A stretch of DNA of 44,685 nucleotides from CAILKP01 sp038231815 (lineage in GTDB: Bacteria; Planctomycetota; Phycisphaerae; Phycisphaerales; UBA1924), in assembly GCA_038231815.1 (NCBI GenBank), contig JBBRKQ010000026.1, positions 1 to 44,685 of the forward strand, given 5' to 3'. Under the pieces are notes generated by a model. The model ran no database searches and was not told the origin of the DNA. It saw nothing but the letters and a program-made list of their open reading frames with translations. Of this stretch, positions 7,259-16,700 are shown one piece after another. Both the position numbers and the translations under genes were made by a program. Position 1 is the first letter of the stretch. Every line of letters starts with the position of its first letter.

Positions 7259-8461
7259 TTAGACTGGTGCGCTGTATGTTGCGAGTCGCTCTGCGGCTTT
7301 TCTTGTGCGCACAATTGAGCTGATTGTACTTTCCGCGCTGATGAGCATTGCCCACCACAAGAACCATGCGATGACCAAACCAACTAACACACAGCCAAGC
7401 GTGACTGCGAGCACCGGTGCGACGATCATCGTCACTTGGCAATAGCCCAGCAGCGAAGGATCGTTGGCACGCCGGGCGAGCTGCTTTAGATAGATGCACG
7501 TGGTGAAGAAGCACGCTGCGAGCGCCACGTACTTGGCAACGAACAGTGCGGGCACAACTGCGCTGAAAGACAGAGCTGCAACCTGCCCGAGTCCGCCGAA
7601 CGCGCGAGGCACGCTGTGCAACCCCATCAGCGGGGTGAGGGTCTCCACGCATAGCACCCCCAGCGAAATCATCGCGAAAAGTCGCGTAGCCTTTCGGGCC
7701 GTAATAAATTGCGCGCGGCCCGTGGTCACGGATGTGATGTTCTCAGCCGTTCGTTCGGGCTGGGTCCAGCGCCACCACATCACCACTTTGGCAATGGCAA
7801 TTGGCGCGATGATTACTGCTGCCAGCTTCCATCCAGATTCGCCGAGGGCTGTGCCCCAGGCGTTTAGCGCAAGGCTTGCGAGCTCACCTAGCCAGCCGGC
7901 CAGCGCCAGTATCCAGCACCATCGCAGCCCGCTGGCGACGGTGCTTAACCAGATCAGATCGGCGTGAATCAGTTGGTTGCCTTTGAGGGACTCGGCGACA
8001 TCCACGCCACACTCGGGGCACTTGCCTGCGGCGTGCAATCCTCGCAATGCGTAGCCGCACCGGCGGCAGATGAGGTCTGCTACAAGGTGTCCGGTTGCAT
8101 CAACGGCGACGCTGGTGCGCACTGGGCGTTCCACGTCGTTGGCTTCCGTCATTGGTTCGGGCTTGGCCTGGGTGGAAGTTGCCTCGGTAAAAATTGTGGC
8201 GGTGGGCCAAGGGTTTTGCTTAGGCGGCTGAAACGGCGCACGTTTGTGGTCCATCCCGGGCAGCGGTGCATCCCACGGTGAGGGTGGCATTTTCCAGCCA
8301 CTTTCCGGTGGGGCGGGCTGGCGGGCATCGCTTTGCGGGTGAAGTACCATCGGCCACACGGGCTTGGCCGCGGGCGGTGGGTTGGGTGTTGGGTTGTCGT
8401 CGGCGGGTGGCAAGGGTGGAGGGGGGGCAGAGGCCAAATGGTCAAATTGCAAAATGGTCAA
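7259..8461 (-). CDS. Zinc-ribbon multi-pass membrane protein
   Basis: Up to 400 residues. A four-cysteine zinc ribbon lies at 132-151 (CRRCGYALRGL, then CPECG), a pattern seen in many planctomycete membrane proteins. Hydrophobic segments follow at about 178-199, 212-231, 260-280, 292-320 and 340-372, so it is an integral membrane protein with the ribbon on one face before the first helix. Function is unknown. Residues 1-100 are Pro-rich and low complexity. The most upstream start (8459-8461) lies inside an octamer repeat array, so the first ten residues are repeat-derived. Downstream ATGs at codons 38, 58, 70 and 103 lack clear ribosome binding sites, so the true start is uncertain. It converges on pepA. 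Confidence 0.7.
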   Translation of the reverse strand: MTILQFDHLASAPPPPLPPADDNPTPNPPPAAKPVWPMVLHPQSDARQPAPPESGWKMPPSPWDAPLPGMDHKRAPFQPPKQNPWPTATIFTEATSTQAKPEPMTEANDVERPVRTSVAVDATGHLVADLICRRCGYALRGLHAAGKCPECGVDVAESLKGNQLIHADLIWLSTVASGLRWCWILALAGWLGELASLALNAWGTALGESGWKLAAVIIAPIAIAKVVMWWRWTQPERTAENITSVTTGRAQFITARKATRLFAMISLGVLCVETLTPLMGLHSVPRAFGGLGQVAALSFSAVVPALFVAKYVALAACFFTTCIYLKQLARRANDPSLLGYCQVTMIVAPVLAVTLGCVLVGLVIAWFLWWAMLISAESTISSIVRTRKAAERLATYSAPV

Positions 8462-8490
8462 ATGGTCAAATGGTCAAATGGTCAAATTTT
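8435..8490 (+). repeat. Octamer array A (7 units of CAAATGGT type)
   Basis: Seven consecutive 8-bp units: CAAATGGT, CAAATTGC, AAAATGGT, three CAAATGGT, CAAATTTT. They are followed by GAGGCGG. The flanks and units are duplicated in array B about 100 bases to the right. It overlaps the 5' end of the zinc-ribbon protein frame. Confidence 0.95.
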
Positions 8491-8538
8491 GAGGCGGCGT
8501 TTAGGCGGCGGGGCGTTTTTTGAAGCGGGAGGAGAGGC

Positions 8539-8578
8539 CAAATGGTCAAATTGCAAAATGGTCAAATGGTCAAATTTT
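8539..8578 (+). repeat. Octamer array B (5 units)
   Basis: CAAATGGT, CAAATTGC, AAAATGGT, CAAATGGT, CAAATTTT: the same order as array A but with two fewer CAAATGGT units. It begins ten bases beyond the stop codon (8589-8591) of the minus-strand gene on its right. Confidence 0.95.
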
Positions 8579-8588
8579 GAGGCGGTTT

Positions 8589-9233
8589 TTAGGCAACGTG
8601 GCGTTTTTTGAAGCGGTTCTTTTTGTGGTTGGGGTTTTGGGGGCGGGCTTTGGTTGGGGCTTGAATTGGTGCGTGGTTTTGGGCTGAGATACAGGTAGCG
8701 TTGGTGGGCTGGAGTTGTGGGGTGGACGCTGGGATTTCGGTGGCGGGTTGGGTGGTGGTGGCGGGTTGGGCGTGGGTGGCTTGTGTTTCGGTGGCGGGGG
8801 CATCGGCCTCATTGGCGGCGATGAGTTCTTCGATATCTAACTTAGTGATTGGGAAACGGAGGCCGATGCGTTCGATTCGGCGTTGGGTGGCGGGGTCGTG
8901 CGCATCGTGCTTTGCGACTCGCTGGATGTGGACGGTGGCTTCGCGCTTGCAGGCGATGAGGAAGTTGTTGTACTTTCTGGAGGCGGCTGTGATTTCGTGA
9001 GTTATTGGACTTTCGCGGTACTGCTTGCCGAGGCGCAGAAAAGGAGCGGCGATGACGTCTGAAAGGGCATCGAGCATGGATTTGAGGGTTTGCTTTCCTC
9101 CGGTGTTGTACGCGGCACAGGTTCTGGCAAGGAGGCAGACGCTGCGGGTTTCGATGATTTCGAGGTTTCGGCGAATGAGGTCGGCCAGGAGTTCGCGGGG
9201 GGTGGTGGTTGCAACTGATGAGTTATTGGACAT
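8589..9233 (-). CDS. Unrecognised basic protein with Ala/Thr/Pro/Gln-rich tail
   Basis: A 214-residue protein I do not recognise. The ATG at 9231-9233 has GGAG six bases upstream, and the frame covers a non-repetitive, plausible coding region. Residues 1-135 look helical and globular (ELLADLIRRNLEIIETRSV, then KQTLKSMLDALSDV), with several His, Arg and Lys residues (HIQRVAKHDAHD). Residues 140-195 are low complexity, rich in Ala, Thr, Pro and Gln. The last 20 are strongly basic (KNRFKKRHVA), which could bind nucleic acid. No signal peptide or membrane segment is seen. Its 3' end, including the basic C-terminus and stop, appears duplicated at about 8505-8530, beside array A. Confidence 0.6.
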   Translation of the reverse strand: MSNNSSVATTTPRELLADLIRRNLEIIETRSVCLLARTCAAYNTGGKQTLKSMLDALSDVIAAPFLRLGKQYRESPITHEITAASRKYNNFLIACKREATVHIQRVAKHDAHDPATQRRIERIGLRFPITKLDIEELIAANEADAPATETQATHAQPATTTQPATEIPASTPQLQPTNATCISAQNHAPIQAPTKARPQNPNHKKNRFKKRHVA

Positions 9234-10383
9234 TGGGAGCTCCGTTAGGGTTGTGAATGGATACGGAGGAAGTTTGCCATGTGTTTGGTGGTTGTCAAGC
9301 AGAAAATTTTTCGAGTTGGGATTTTGGTGTTTGAGAGGACGCAGGGTGGTCCCTGCGGGAAATGGTCAAATTACAAAATGGTCAAATGGTCAAATGGCCA
9401 ATTGGCCAAATGGTCAAATGGTCAAATGGCCAAATTGCCAAATTTTGAGGCAGGGAGGCAGGGAGGCGGGGAGGTGGGTGCGGTCAGTTCTTTTTTTTTG
9501 GGAAAGTGGCATCTTTTTCGGTGGGTGTTTGATTTCACTGGCGTGGTTTTGTCGGGGTGTCGCTGGTTGTGGTGAATCCAAAGTCGTCGGCGGCCCGAAC
9601 CGCCCCAGTTGACTTTGGTCATTGGATGACTGTCGATTGGTGTTCGCTTCTGAAGGCTGCTCTTCTTGGGTGTTGATTTGGGTTTTCAGAAGCTGCGGTA
9701 CGTGACGGGGCTGACAGCGTTGTGGACTGAAGGGCTTTATTTTGGATGGGTGTGGCCGCGGTTTGAGGTTGGCAGGGATTGGAGGGCACTGTGGATTTCG
9801 TAGGTTTCGGATTTTGTTTTGCAGCTAGATCGATGCCCTTGGACGGGCTGAATTGTTTGAACAGCGTGACTCTCGGTTGCGGTTGGTTGACGACGGGGTC
9901 CGAAAAAAAGTTTGGTGGTCTCCGGTGTCATCGGAGTCGCTGGCTTTTCGTTTAATGTGTGCCGGTTCGGAGCGATCACGCTGACGGTGATTGAACGACT
10001 TGGTGCCGAGACAGTGAGGTGTCTTCGATGTTGAACATGGGAGCACCCGCTGCTTGCATCAAGGTTTAAAGTTCAGTTGGAGCGGAGGAGTACCGGATTC
10101 GTTCCTGTCCCGATTCATCGTCGGCCCGCAGTTTCGAGGGTGTACGAAGGTCGCAAGGTTGGCGGCTGTGATGTCGCTGGCTCCGGACGATGGGGTGTAT
10201 GCCCATAGTTTGTATTCTGTTTGAACGAAAGCTTGGTTCCGCTTCTTACAAAAACCCACGTGAGTGGCGCATCGCCTAAACTGAACGTCGAAGTTATCCG
10301 ATCGTTCCTCGCATTCGCCAGAGAATTCTGGCTAGTTACCTGTTTCCTGTGCAACGCGCACCTTACACGAAAGATACTTGACC
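9234..10383. other. Long gene-poor stretch
   Basis: About 1,150 bases. It holds octamer array C (9359-9446) with its G-rich continuation (to 9478). From 9480 to 10383 I see only short unlinked open frames with no domain and no start signal. The + strand is strongly G-rich (9721-9780 holds 26 G and 6 C), unlike the C-rich intergenic DNA near 600. Promoters for the three-gene operon to the right probably lie at its right end, but I cannot assign one. Confidence 0.5.
9359..9478 (+). repeat. Octamer array C (11 units) continuing into a GAGGCAGG octamer run
   Basis: Eleven 8-bp units from 9359 to 9446: GAAATGGT, CAAATTAC, AAAATGGT, CAAATGGT, CAAATGGC, CAATTGGC, two CAAATGGT, CAAATGGC, CAAATTGC, CAAATTTT. 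Four units of a second octamer follow in the same phase at 9447-9478: GAGGCAGG twice, GAGGCGGG, GAGGTGGG. It is the longest of the seven arrays and lies upstream of a minus-strand gene. Confidence 0.95.
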
Positions 10384-10596
10384 ATGGCTGATACCAACCA
10401 AACCAAAACATGGCCTGATCTGGCAATTGGCCTGTACGATTGCCTGACGGGTCGCAACGCAGAGATCACCTACGAGTTCGACAAGATGCATGTGAAGGTT
10501 CCTAGTGGCACGGGGCCTGATGCCCAGCATGCCGAGTGGATTCTGACAGGCACGCTGAAAATTCGCACCAAGGACGCTGGTCAGCGCCCAAACTGA
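10384..10596 (+). CDS. Small conserved-type soluble protein, first gene of a three-gene operon
   Basis: A 70-residue acidic/neutral protein with no membrane segment: an N-terminal W-P-D-L-A-I-G-L-Y-D block, then TGRNAEITYEFDKMHVKVPS and a C-terminal WILTGTLKIRTKD strand. It reads like a small beta-rich domain and I think it belongs to a short family of unknown function, but I cannot name one. The ATG at 10384 is preferred over the TTG two codons earlier. The next gene overlaps or abuts its stop, so the two are probably coupled. Confidence 0.6.
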   Translation: MADTNQTKTWPDLAIGLYDCLTGRNAEITYEFDKMHVKVPSGTGPDAQHAEWILTGTLKIRTKDAGQRPN

Positions 10597-10874
10597 TACT
10601 GGTCGGCCGTTTGTCTGGGACACTCAACGGTCGACCATGGTCCCTCGATGCGAGCGGAACGGAGGTCATGGTGCGATTCTCCGGATTCGGGTCGGCGTTT
10701 GCTGCACAGCGGCTCGCACGCATGCTGCCGCGGGGGCTATTCGCTGAAGCCAGCAGGTTTGACGGCCGGATTCGAGTGCAAGTTGACTCGTGGCCAGCGC
10801 TGGAGATCTTTCCGAATCCGGGGTTTATTGCCCGATTGTTTGTTCCTGCCGGACTGTCAGCGAGCCGCGCATGA
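10536..10874 (+). CDS. Unrecognised small protein, middle gene of the operon
   Basis: The frame from a GTG at 10536 gives 112 residues and overlaps the upstream gene by 61 bases. The part beyond the upstream stop (from about 10593) has the pattern LILVGRLSGTLNGRPWSLDA, then EVMVRFSGFGSAFAAQRL, then RIRVQVDSWPALEIFPNPG, suggesting a small beta-rich domain. No clean ATG exists near the upstream stop. A CTG at 10593-10595 overlaps that stop (CTGA), and a TTG lies at 10611, so an unusual start codon is possible. Its stop overlaps the next gene's ATG by four bases (ATGA at 10871-10874). Function unknown. Confidence 0.5.
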   Translation: MDSDRHAENSHQGRWSAPKLILVGRLSGTLNGRPWSLDASGTEVMVRFSGFGSAFAAQRLARMLPRGLFAEASRFDGRIRVQVDSWPALEIFPNPGFIARLFVPAGLSASRA

Positions 10875-13522
10875 CGGATGAGAATGTACGCCCTGAAATT
10901 GCACTCACTGGAAGCACCGGGTATGTCGGGGGCCGGCTGGTGCCGCTGCTGCTTGATGCGGGCTTTCGCGTTCGCTGTATTGCGCGCGAGCCTCGGAAGT
11001 TGGATGATCGTTTTTGGCGGAGTGATCCGCGGGTTTCGGTCGTTCGCAGTGATCTGTCTGATGCGGAGTCGCTGGCACCGCTGCTGGCAGGGTGCGATGC
11101 GGCTTATTACCTCGTTCACTCCATGGAGTCGAGCGGGAAGGACTATGCCGATCGTGATCGAAAGCTGGCGGAGGTTTTCGCGCAGTCCGCTTTGCGTGCG
11201 GGTCTGTCGAGAATCATTTATCTGGGAGGGCTCGGAGAGCTGGGTGCGGGCCTCAGTGAGCACCTCAGTTCGCGTCGCGAGGTTGAGAAAATTCTTGGGT
11301 CGACTGGCATTCCAGTGACAGTGTTTCGAGCGGCGATGATCATTGGATCGGGCTCGGTCTCGTTTGAGATACTTCAGTACTTAGTTGAGCGGCTTCCGAT
11401 CATGATCACCCCATCTTGGGTGAAGACCGAGTCGCAACCTATTGCAATTAAGGATGTGCTGTACTGGCTGGTTCGATGCCTTTCGGTGCCGGAGACCTCG
11501 GGAAGGGTTTTGGAGATCGGCGGTCCGGATGTGCTGGCGTATCGGGAGCTGATGCAGATTATGGCTGAGGAGCGGGGGTTGAAGCGCCGCATTGTCATTC
11601 CACTACCTGTGCTTACGCCGCGGCTGAGTTCTGGTTGGATTAGCCTTGTGACTCCGGTTTCGTATCGCATGGCCCGTCCGCTGGCTGAAGGCCTGCGAAA
11701 CCGTGTGGTGGTGACCAACGACGATGTGCAGCAACTGATGCCCCATCAGGCGATTGGTGTGCGTGAGGCGATACGGCTGGCGCTTGCGCGGGTGCGGGCG
11801 AATGATGTGGCGACAAGGTGGTCGGTTGCTGGACCGATCCCGGGTGATCCGGATTGGGCGGGCGGCGCTGTGTACAGGGATGAGCGGTCGATTGTTGTGC
11901 TTGCCGATGCCAAGAGCGTTTTTCAGGCCGTTACCCGCATCGGTGGTGGTCACGGCTGGTACGCGGGTGACATGCTTTGGCGGCTTCGCGGCTGGATGGA
12001 CACGGTGGCTGGAGGCCCGGGGCTCCGCCGCGGCCGGCGCGACCCCGACCGTGTTGAGTTTGGGGAGACGCTGGACTTTTGGCGGGTTGTAGGCCTTGAA
12101 CGCAACCGGGCACTCTCACTCCTGGCCGAGATGAAACTGCCGGGGATTGCCACGCTTGACTTCTCGCTGGCGCCTGCTGAGGCGGAGGGGGCAACCAAGC
12201 TGACGATGACTGCCCGGTTTAGGTCAAAGGGCATTCTGGGTGTTTTGTACTGGTACTCGGTGCTGCCGCTGCACAACGTTGTCTTTGGAGGAATGCTCCG
12301 GGGAATCAAACGTATTGCCGAAAGCAGCGGAGGTAGTCAAGTCGGAACGCCGCAAATCGGAACGCCGCAGGTCGCTGATGAGCATCGGCCCGGCTATGGA
12401 CGGGCGAGGCTGTGGCTTGGGATTAGCGCTGTGGGAACGATTGTTACGGCGGCTTCACTGGCGCTGGCCTTTGGGCTGCCGCGGATGGCGGCGGGGCTTG
12501 TTGAATCAACGCTGGCGGGACAGGTTTCTTTTCTGGCAGGGTTCTTTGCGTTGTATGCCTTGGTTCACATTCCGTTTGATGTGCTTGGTGGTTATTTGTT
12601 GCCCAAGCGGTTTGGCCGCCCGCATCCGGCTGCTGCGAATTTTACTGCGACGCTGCTTCGAGGAATGGCTGTGCACACGCTTGTGCTGGCGGTGATTGGC
12701 TTGTGCATACTGATGGCAGCGCGGGCGTATGGGGTGCCGGGAGCTGTTGGTGCGGGAATTCTTGGATCGTTGGTACTTTTGGTTGTGCGGAGCCCGCTGT
12801 CGCGGTGTATGGCGGCGCTGCGGCCAACGGTAACTGCGTGCGAGCCCATAGCGCTGCGGGGAAAGAGTTTGCGAGCCGGCTTTATGGCGAGCGCTGACCA
12901 AGGTTTTACGGGAGGGATTGATGGAGTGCTCGCACCCAGGAGCGTGATGATTCCGGAGCGATGGACCACACTGCTTGGCACGGCGGCTCTGGAAGTGGTT
13001 AGAAGGAGACAGCAATTTGCGGTGCTGACGGGAAGCTGGCTGCGGGGAAGGCTGCTGGCCCTGCTGTTTACTTGGATTGGGATTGCCATCGCCGCGGGAA
13101 TGGTTGGTGGTGACCGCATTGGCACCGCGCCGGGAGTGGTGGAGATGAGCCTGGTGTTTACGTTGTGGTCATTTTTAGGACTGCTGGTGCTGCCGACGCC
13201 GTCGCGGGCAGGCGTAGCGGAGGTTGATGGGGCGGTGCGCCAGTCGGGCATTGATGAGCGGCTGGTTGATGAGACGATTCGAAAGCTGGACACGCTGCAG
13301 GATGCGGAGGTGGAGCGGCCGACCGGGGTTGAGCTGGTTTTTCATCCAATTCCGAGTGTGCAAAGCCGCATCGAAGGACCGCGAAGGCGATATGTTCGCG
13401 GCTTTTTGGGCGCTGCACGATCTGCGGTGTATCTCAGTGCATCTGGGCTTGGCCTGCTTGGGCGGGCTGTTCACTGCAACTGCGGCCGGCCTGCGTTGTG
13501 GGTGTTTTTACCTTCGGACTGA
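10871..13522 (+). CDS. SDR / DUF2867 / multi-pass membrane fusion protein
   Basis: An 883-residue three-part protein. Residues 8-300 form an extended/atypical short-chain dehydrogenase with an NAD(P)-binding TGSTGYVG (13-20) and the YYLVHSM, RIIYLGGLG and FRAAMIIGSGS blocks of NAD(P)H-binding SDR proteins. Residues 310-475 match DUF2867, its usual partner (GHGWYAGDMLWRLRGWMD, then WRVVGLERNRALSLLAEMKLPG). Residues 510-883 are a membrane region with about six helices (near 513-535, 548-575, 597-617, 620-641, 727-745, 757-775). The third part ends in HPIPSVQSRI (825-834), which resembles the late HPP-x-x-x-R motif of M48 peptidases, and RAVHCNCGRPALWVFLPSD, but the M48 HExxH is missing, with RRRQQF at the equivalent place. 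The ATG at 10871 overlaps the previous stop. A 15-bp duplication encodes VGTPQIGTPQ at 491-500. The SDR-DUF2867 pair is known; the membrane part is interpretation. Confidence 0.75.
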   Translation: MTDENVRPEIALTGSTGYVGGRLVPLLLDAGFRVRCIAREPRKLDDRFWRSDPRVSVVRSDLSDAESLAPLLAGCDAAYYLVHSMESSGKDYADRDRKLAEVFAQSALRAGLSRIIYLGGLGELGAGLSEHLSSRREVEKILGSTGIPVTVFRAAMIIGSGSVSFEILQYLVERLPIMITPSWVKTESQPIAIKDVLYWLVRCLSVPETSGRVLEIGGPDVLAYRELMQIMAEERGLKRRIVIPLPVLTPRLSSGWISLVTPVSYRMARPLAEGLRNRVVVTNDDVQQLMPHQAIGVREAIRLALARVRANDVATRWSVAGPIPGDPDWAGGAVYRDERSIVVLADAKSVFQAVTRIGGGHGWYAGDMLWRLRGWMDTVAGGPGLRRGRRDPDRVEFGETLDFWRVVGLERNRALSLLAEMKLPGIATLDFSLAPAEAEGATKLTMTARFRSKGILGVLYWYSVLPLHNVVFGGMLRGIKRIAESSGGSQVGTPQIGTPQVADEHRPGYGRARLWLGISAVGTIVTAASLALAFGLPRMAAGLVESTLAGQVSFLAGFFALYALVHIPFDVLGGYLLPKRFGRPHPAAANFTATLLRGMAVHTLVLAVIGLCILMAARAYGVPGAVGAGILGSLVLLVVRSPLSRCMAALRPTVTACEPIALRGKSLRAGFMASADQGFTGGIDGVLAPRSVMIPERWTTLLGTAALEVVRRRQQFAVLTGSWLRGRLLALLFTWIGIAIAAGMVGGDRIGTAPGVVEMSLVFTLWSFLGLLVLPTPSRAGVAEVDGAVRQSGIDERLVDETIRKLDTLQDAEVERPTGVELVFHPIPSVQSRIEGPRRRYVRGFLGAARSAVYLSASGLGLLGRAVHCNCGRPALWVFLPSD

Positions 13523-13616
13523 GACCGGGGAGAGTTGGTGCGGCCAGGAGGCGACTGCAACTTGGACTGTTGGGATGGGAGGCTTTGAGAGCGGAGGGGG
13601 TGGTGGGGCGAATGGG

Positions 13617-13696
13617 CAGATGGTCAGATGGTCAAATGGTCAAATGGTCAAATTGTCAAATGGCCAAATGGCCAAATTTTGAGGCAGGGAGGCAGG
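13617..13696 (+). repeat. Octamer array D (8 units) plus two GAGGCAGG units
   Basis: Two CAGATGGT, two CAAATGGT, CAAATTGT, two CAAATGGC, CAAATTTT (13617-13680), followed by GAGGCAGG twice (13681-13696). It lies between the stop of the SDR fusion gene and the end of the convergent propeller gene. Confidence 0.95.
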
Positions 13697-13775
13697 CGGA
13701 GTGGACGTAAAAAAGCCCTGGGCCGGGGTGGCTGGGGGCTCGTGGTACTTGGGATGGGGTGTGGCGAAGCGACTG

Positions 13776-16700
13776 CTATTGGCGGATGTTGATAAAGGTG
13801 GCCGACAGGCTGTCGAACGAGTCGGTGTTGTAGATGCCTGCAGCGGTGAAGCCGATTCGCTGGACCTCCAGTGACACGAGCGCGTTGCCGGCTGCTACCG
13901 GGATGAGCGCTGTGCTGCCAAAGTTTGTATGCTGATTCGCCGCATTAAAGTAGACCTTGCTCCACGGGCCGACGTTGGCGCCGATGCGGACACGAAACTG
14001 GAACCCAGTTCCAGCGAGGCTGGCGTACCCGGATGTTGACCAGTTGACGATGACCCGCCCGGAGGAGAATGGGATGGTGGTGGACAGAACAGTAGTGATC
14101 GAGGTCGCCGGAGCCGTAAAAAGGGGAAGGCTTGGGATGTCCCAACTTGTTGTGGTGGGCGGCAGGTATGCAGCGGCAGCTTGGCCGCCTAAGTTGTTGG
14201 CGTTGGTGGCTGTGGTGGCATTGCCGTTTAGGGCTGCGGTGATGGTGCCTGCGCTGAAGTTGCCGGAGGCGTCGCGCAGCACAAGGGTGTTGCTCGCGTT
14301 GGTGGAGGTGCCGGTGGTACGAGCGTTGTTTAGCGTGCCGGCGGAAACGTTGGAGGCGTTCAGGTTTGTTAGCCCTAAGCCGCTGACCCCGGAGAGGGCG
14401 GATGCGGCGAGCGGTGCGGTAAAACCAACCCGATCCCTTGCAGAAAAGGCCTCCAGAGTTCGTGCAGCGGTCACGACATATGCGAAGGCGTTGGAGACCG
14501 CTACAGCGTAGGGGCCGTTTCCCGTTCCGATGCTGCCAACGAGCGTTGCCGCGGCGGGGGTGCTGATGTCAATGACTTGCAGCGTACTCGAAGAATTGTT
14601 CACCACATACGCAAGTGAGCCCGAGACCGTGACGGAGACTGGGCTCACTCCAGTGGTAAAGTTGCCGACCAGCGCTAATGCGGCTGGAGTGCCGACGTTG
14701 AAGATCTGAAGCGTGTTTGAACCCACATTCACCACGTATGCGAAAGTGCCCGACACCGCAACGGCGCGGGGATTGGCTCCAGTGGCGATGCTCCCCGCCA
14801 GCATTGGCACACTTGGAGTGCTGATGTTGAAGACTTGAAGCGAGTTTGCTGCGAAGTTTACTACGTAAGCAAATGAGCCCGAGACCGTGACGAAGACAGG
14901 GTTGGATCCGGTTGCGATGCTCGCGGCGAGTGTTGGAGTACTCGGAGTGCTGATATTGAAGACTTGGAGTGTGTTTGAGTTTTGGTTTGCCACGTAAGCG
15001 AACGACCCCGAGACCGCGACTGATTGGGGACTGAATGCTGTACCGATGCTCCCCACCAGTGTCGGGGATGACGGAACACTTATATTGAAAACCTGCATCG
15101 TGTCGGTGCCAGCGTTTACCACGTATGCAAACGAGCCAGACACAGCGACGGATGTGGGGTTGATTCCGGTCCCGATGCGGCTCGCCAGCGCTAACGCACC
15201 CGGAGTACTGAGGTTAAAAACTTGTAGTGTGTCTGAATTGACGTTGACAACGTACGCGGAGGACCCCGACACCGCAATCGAATAGGGGGTGTTGTCAGTT
15301 GAGGTTGCGCTGGTGCTTTGGAGTGCGTTCCAATCTGATCTGACGGTTCCTAGCCCGCTTTGCACATCGGTGTTTAGTGCTGACCGCGGCACGGTGCCTG
15401 CGGCGATGTTGGCGCCGTTTAGGTTGGTGAGACCCGCGCCGTTGCCGGTGAAGATGCCGCTGAAGAGGTTGCCGGCGTTGCTGAAGTTCATCAGGCCGGT
15501 GAAGGATTGGTTGCTGTCGAGCCGGGCGATGTTTGGGGGCAGCGTTGCGCTTGGAAGTGTGCCGTTCAGGTTGGCGGCATTTAGATTTGTTAGCCCGGAG
15601 CCGCTTACGCCCAGCAGTGCGGATCCGGCCAGGGGTGCGCTCAAGCTCACCCGAGAAGGCGCGGTGAAAACCTCTAACGTTCTTGAGGACTGACTCACCA
15701 CGCACGCAACCGCACCCGACACCGCGACTGAGTAAGGGAATGTTCCTGTGGCGATGCGCCCGACCAGCGTTGGTGAGGTTGGTGTCGCGAGATTGAAGAC
15801 TTGCAGACTGTTGGCGAAGTTTATCACATAGGCCAACGAGCCAGAGATCGCAACGGAGCGAGGACCGGTCTCTGTGCCGATACTGCCGGCTAGGGTTGGT
15901 GTGGCAGGTGTGCTGATGTCAAAGACCTGCAGTGTGTCAGAGAACAGGTTCACGACATACGCAAACGAGCCAGAAACTGCCACTGCGGTGGGGGTGCTTC
16001 CTGTCGCGATGCTTCCGGCCAAGACGATTGCGCTCGGATCGCTGATGTTGAAGACTTGCATCGTGTTTGCGAATAGATTCAGCACATACGCAAATGACCC
16101 CGATACCGCCACGGAGCCTGGGTTTGACCCTGTTGCAATGCTGCCGACCAGCGCTGGTGCGGCTGGATTGTTGATGCTGAAGACCTGAAGCGTGTTTGCA
16201 TTGCTGTTTACCACATACGCGAACGCACCCGAAACGGCGACCCACTGGGGCGTGCTTCCTGTTCCAACACTACCTGCCAGTGATGGCGCTGCCGGAGTGC
16301 TGATATTGAAAATTTGCAGCGTGTTCGAGCCCACGTTGCCCACATACGCGAACGGGCCTGAAACCGCGATTGAGGCAGGGCCGCTGTTTGTTGCGATGCT
16401 CGCAGCCAGCGTTGGTGTAGCCGGAGTGCCAATGTCAAAGACCTGCAGTGTACTTGAATTCTGGTTCACGACATATGCGAATGATCCGGATACCGCGACG
16501 GAGTTGGGAGTGATTCCGGTGGTGGCGAAACCTTGCCTCTGCAATGCGCTCCAATCTAACGCGAGCGTGCCTACTCCGCTTTGCACATCGCTGTTCAGGG
16601 CCGTGCGCGGCAGTGTGCCGGCGGTGATGTTGCCGCCAGTTAAGTTAGTGAGACCCGCGCCGCTGCCGGTGAAGATGCCGCTGAAGAGGTTGCCGGCGTT

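Noticed and set aside
8333..8611. Frames reading repeats of K-W-S-N-G-Q-M-V over the octamer arrays
   Set aside because: An 8-bp repeat gives an 8-residue repeat in any frame. The frames start and stop at array edges, have no ribosome binding site and are not conserved between arrays.
8435..9446. CRISPR array
   Set aside because: The repeats are contiguous 8-bp units without unique spacers, and no cas gene is in the window.
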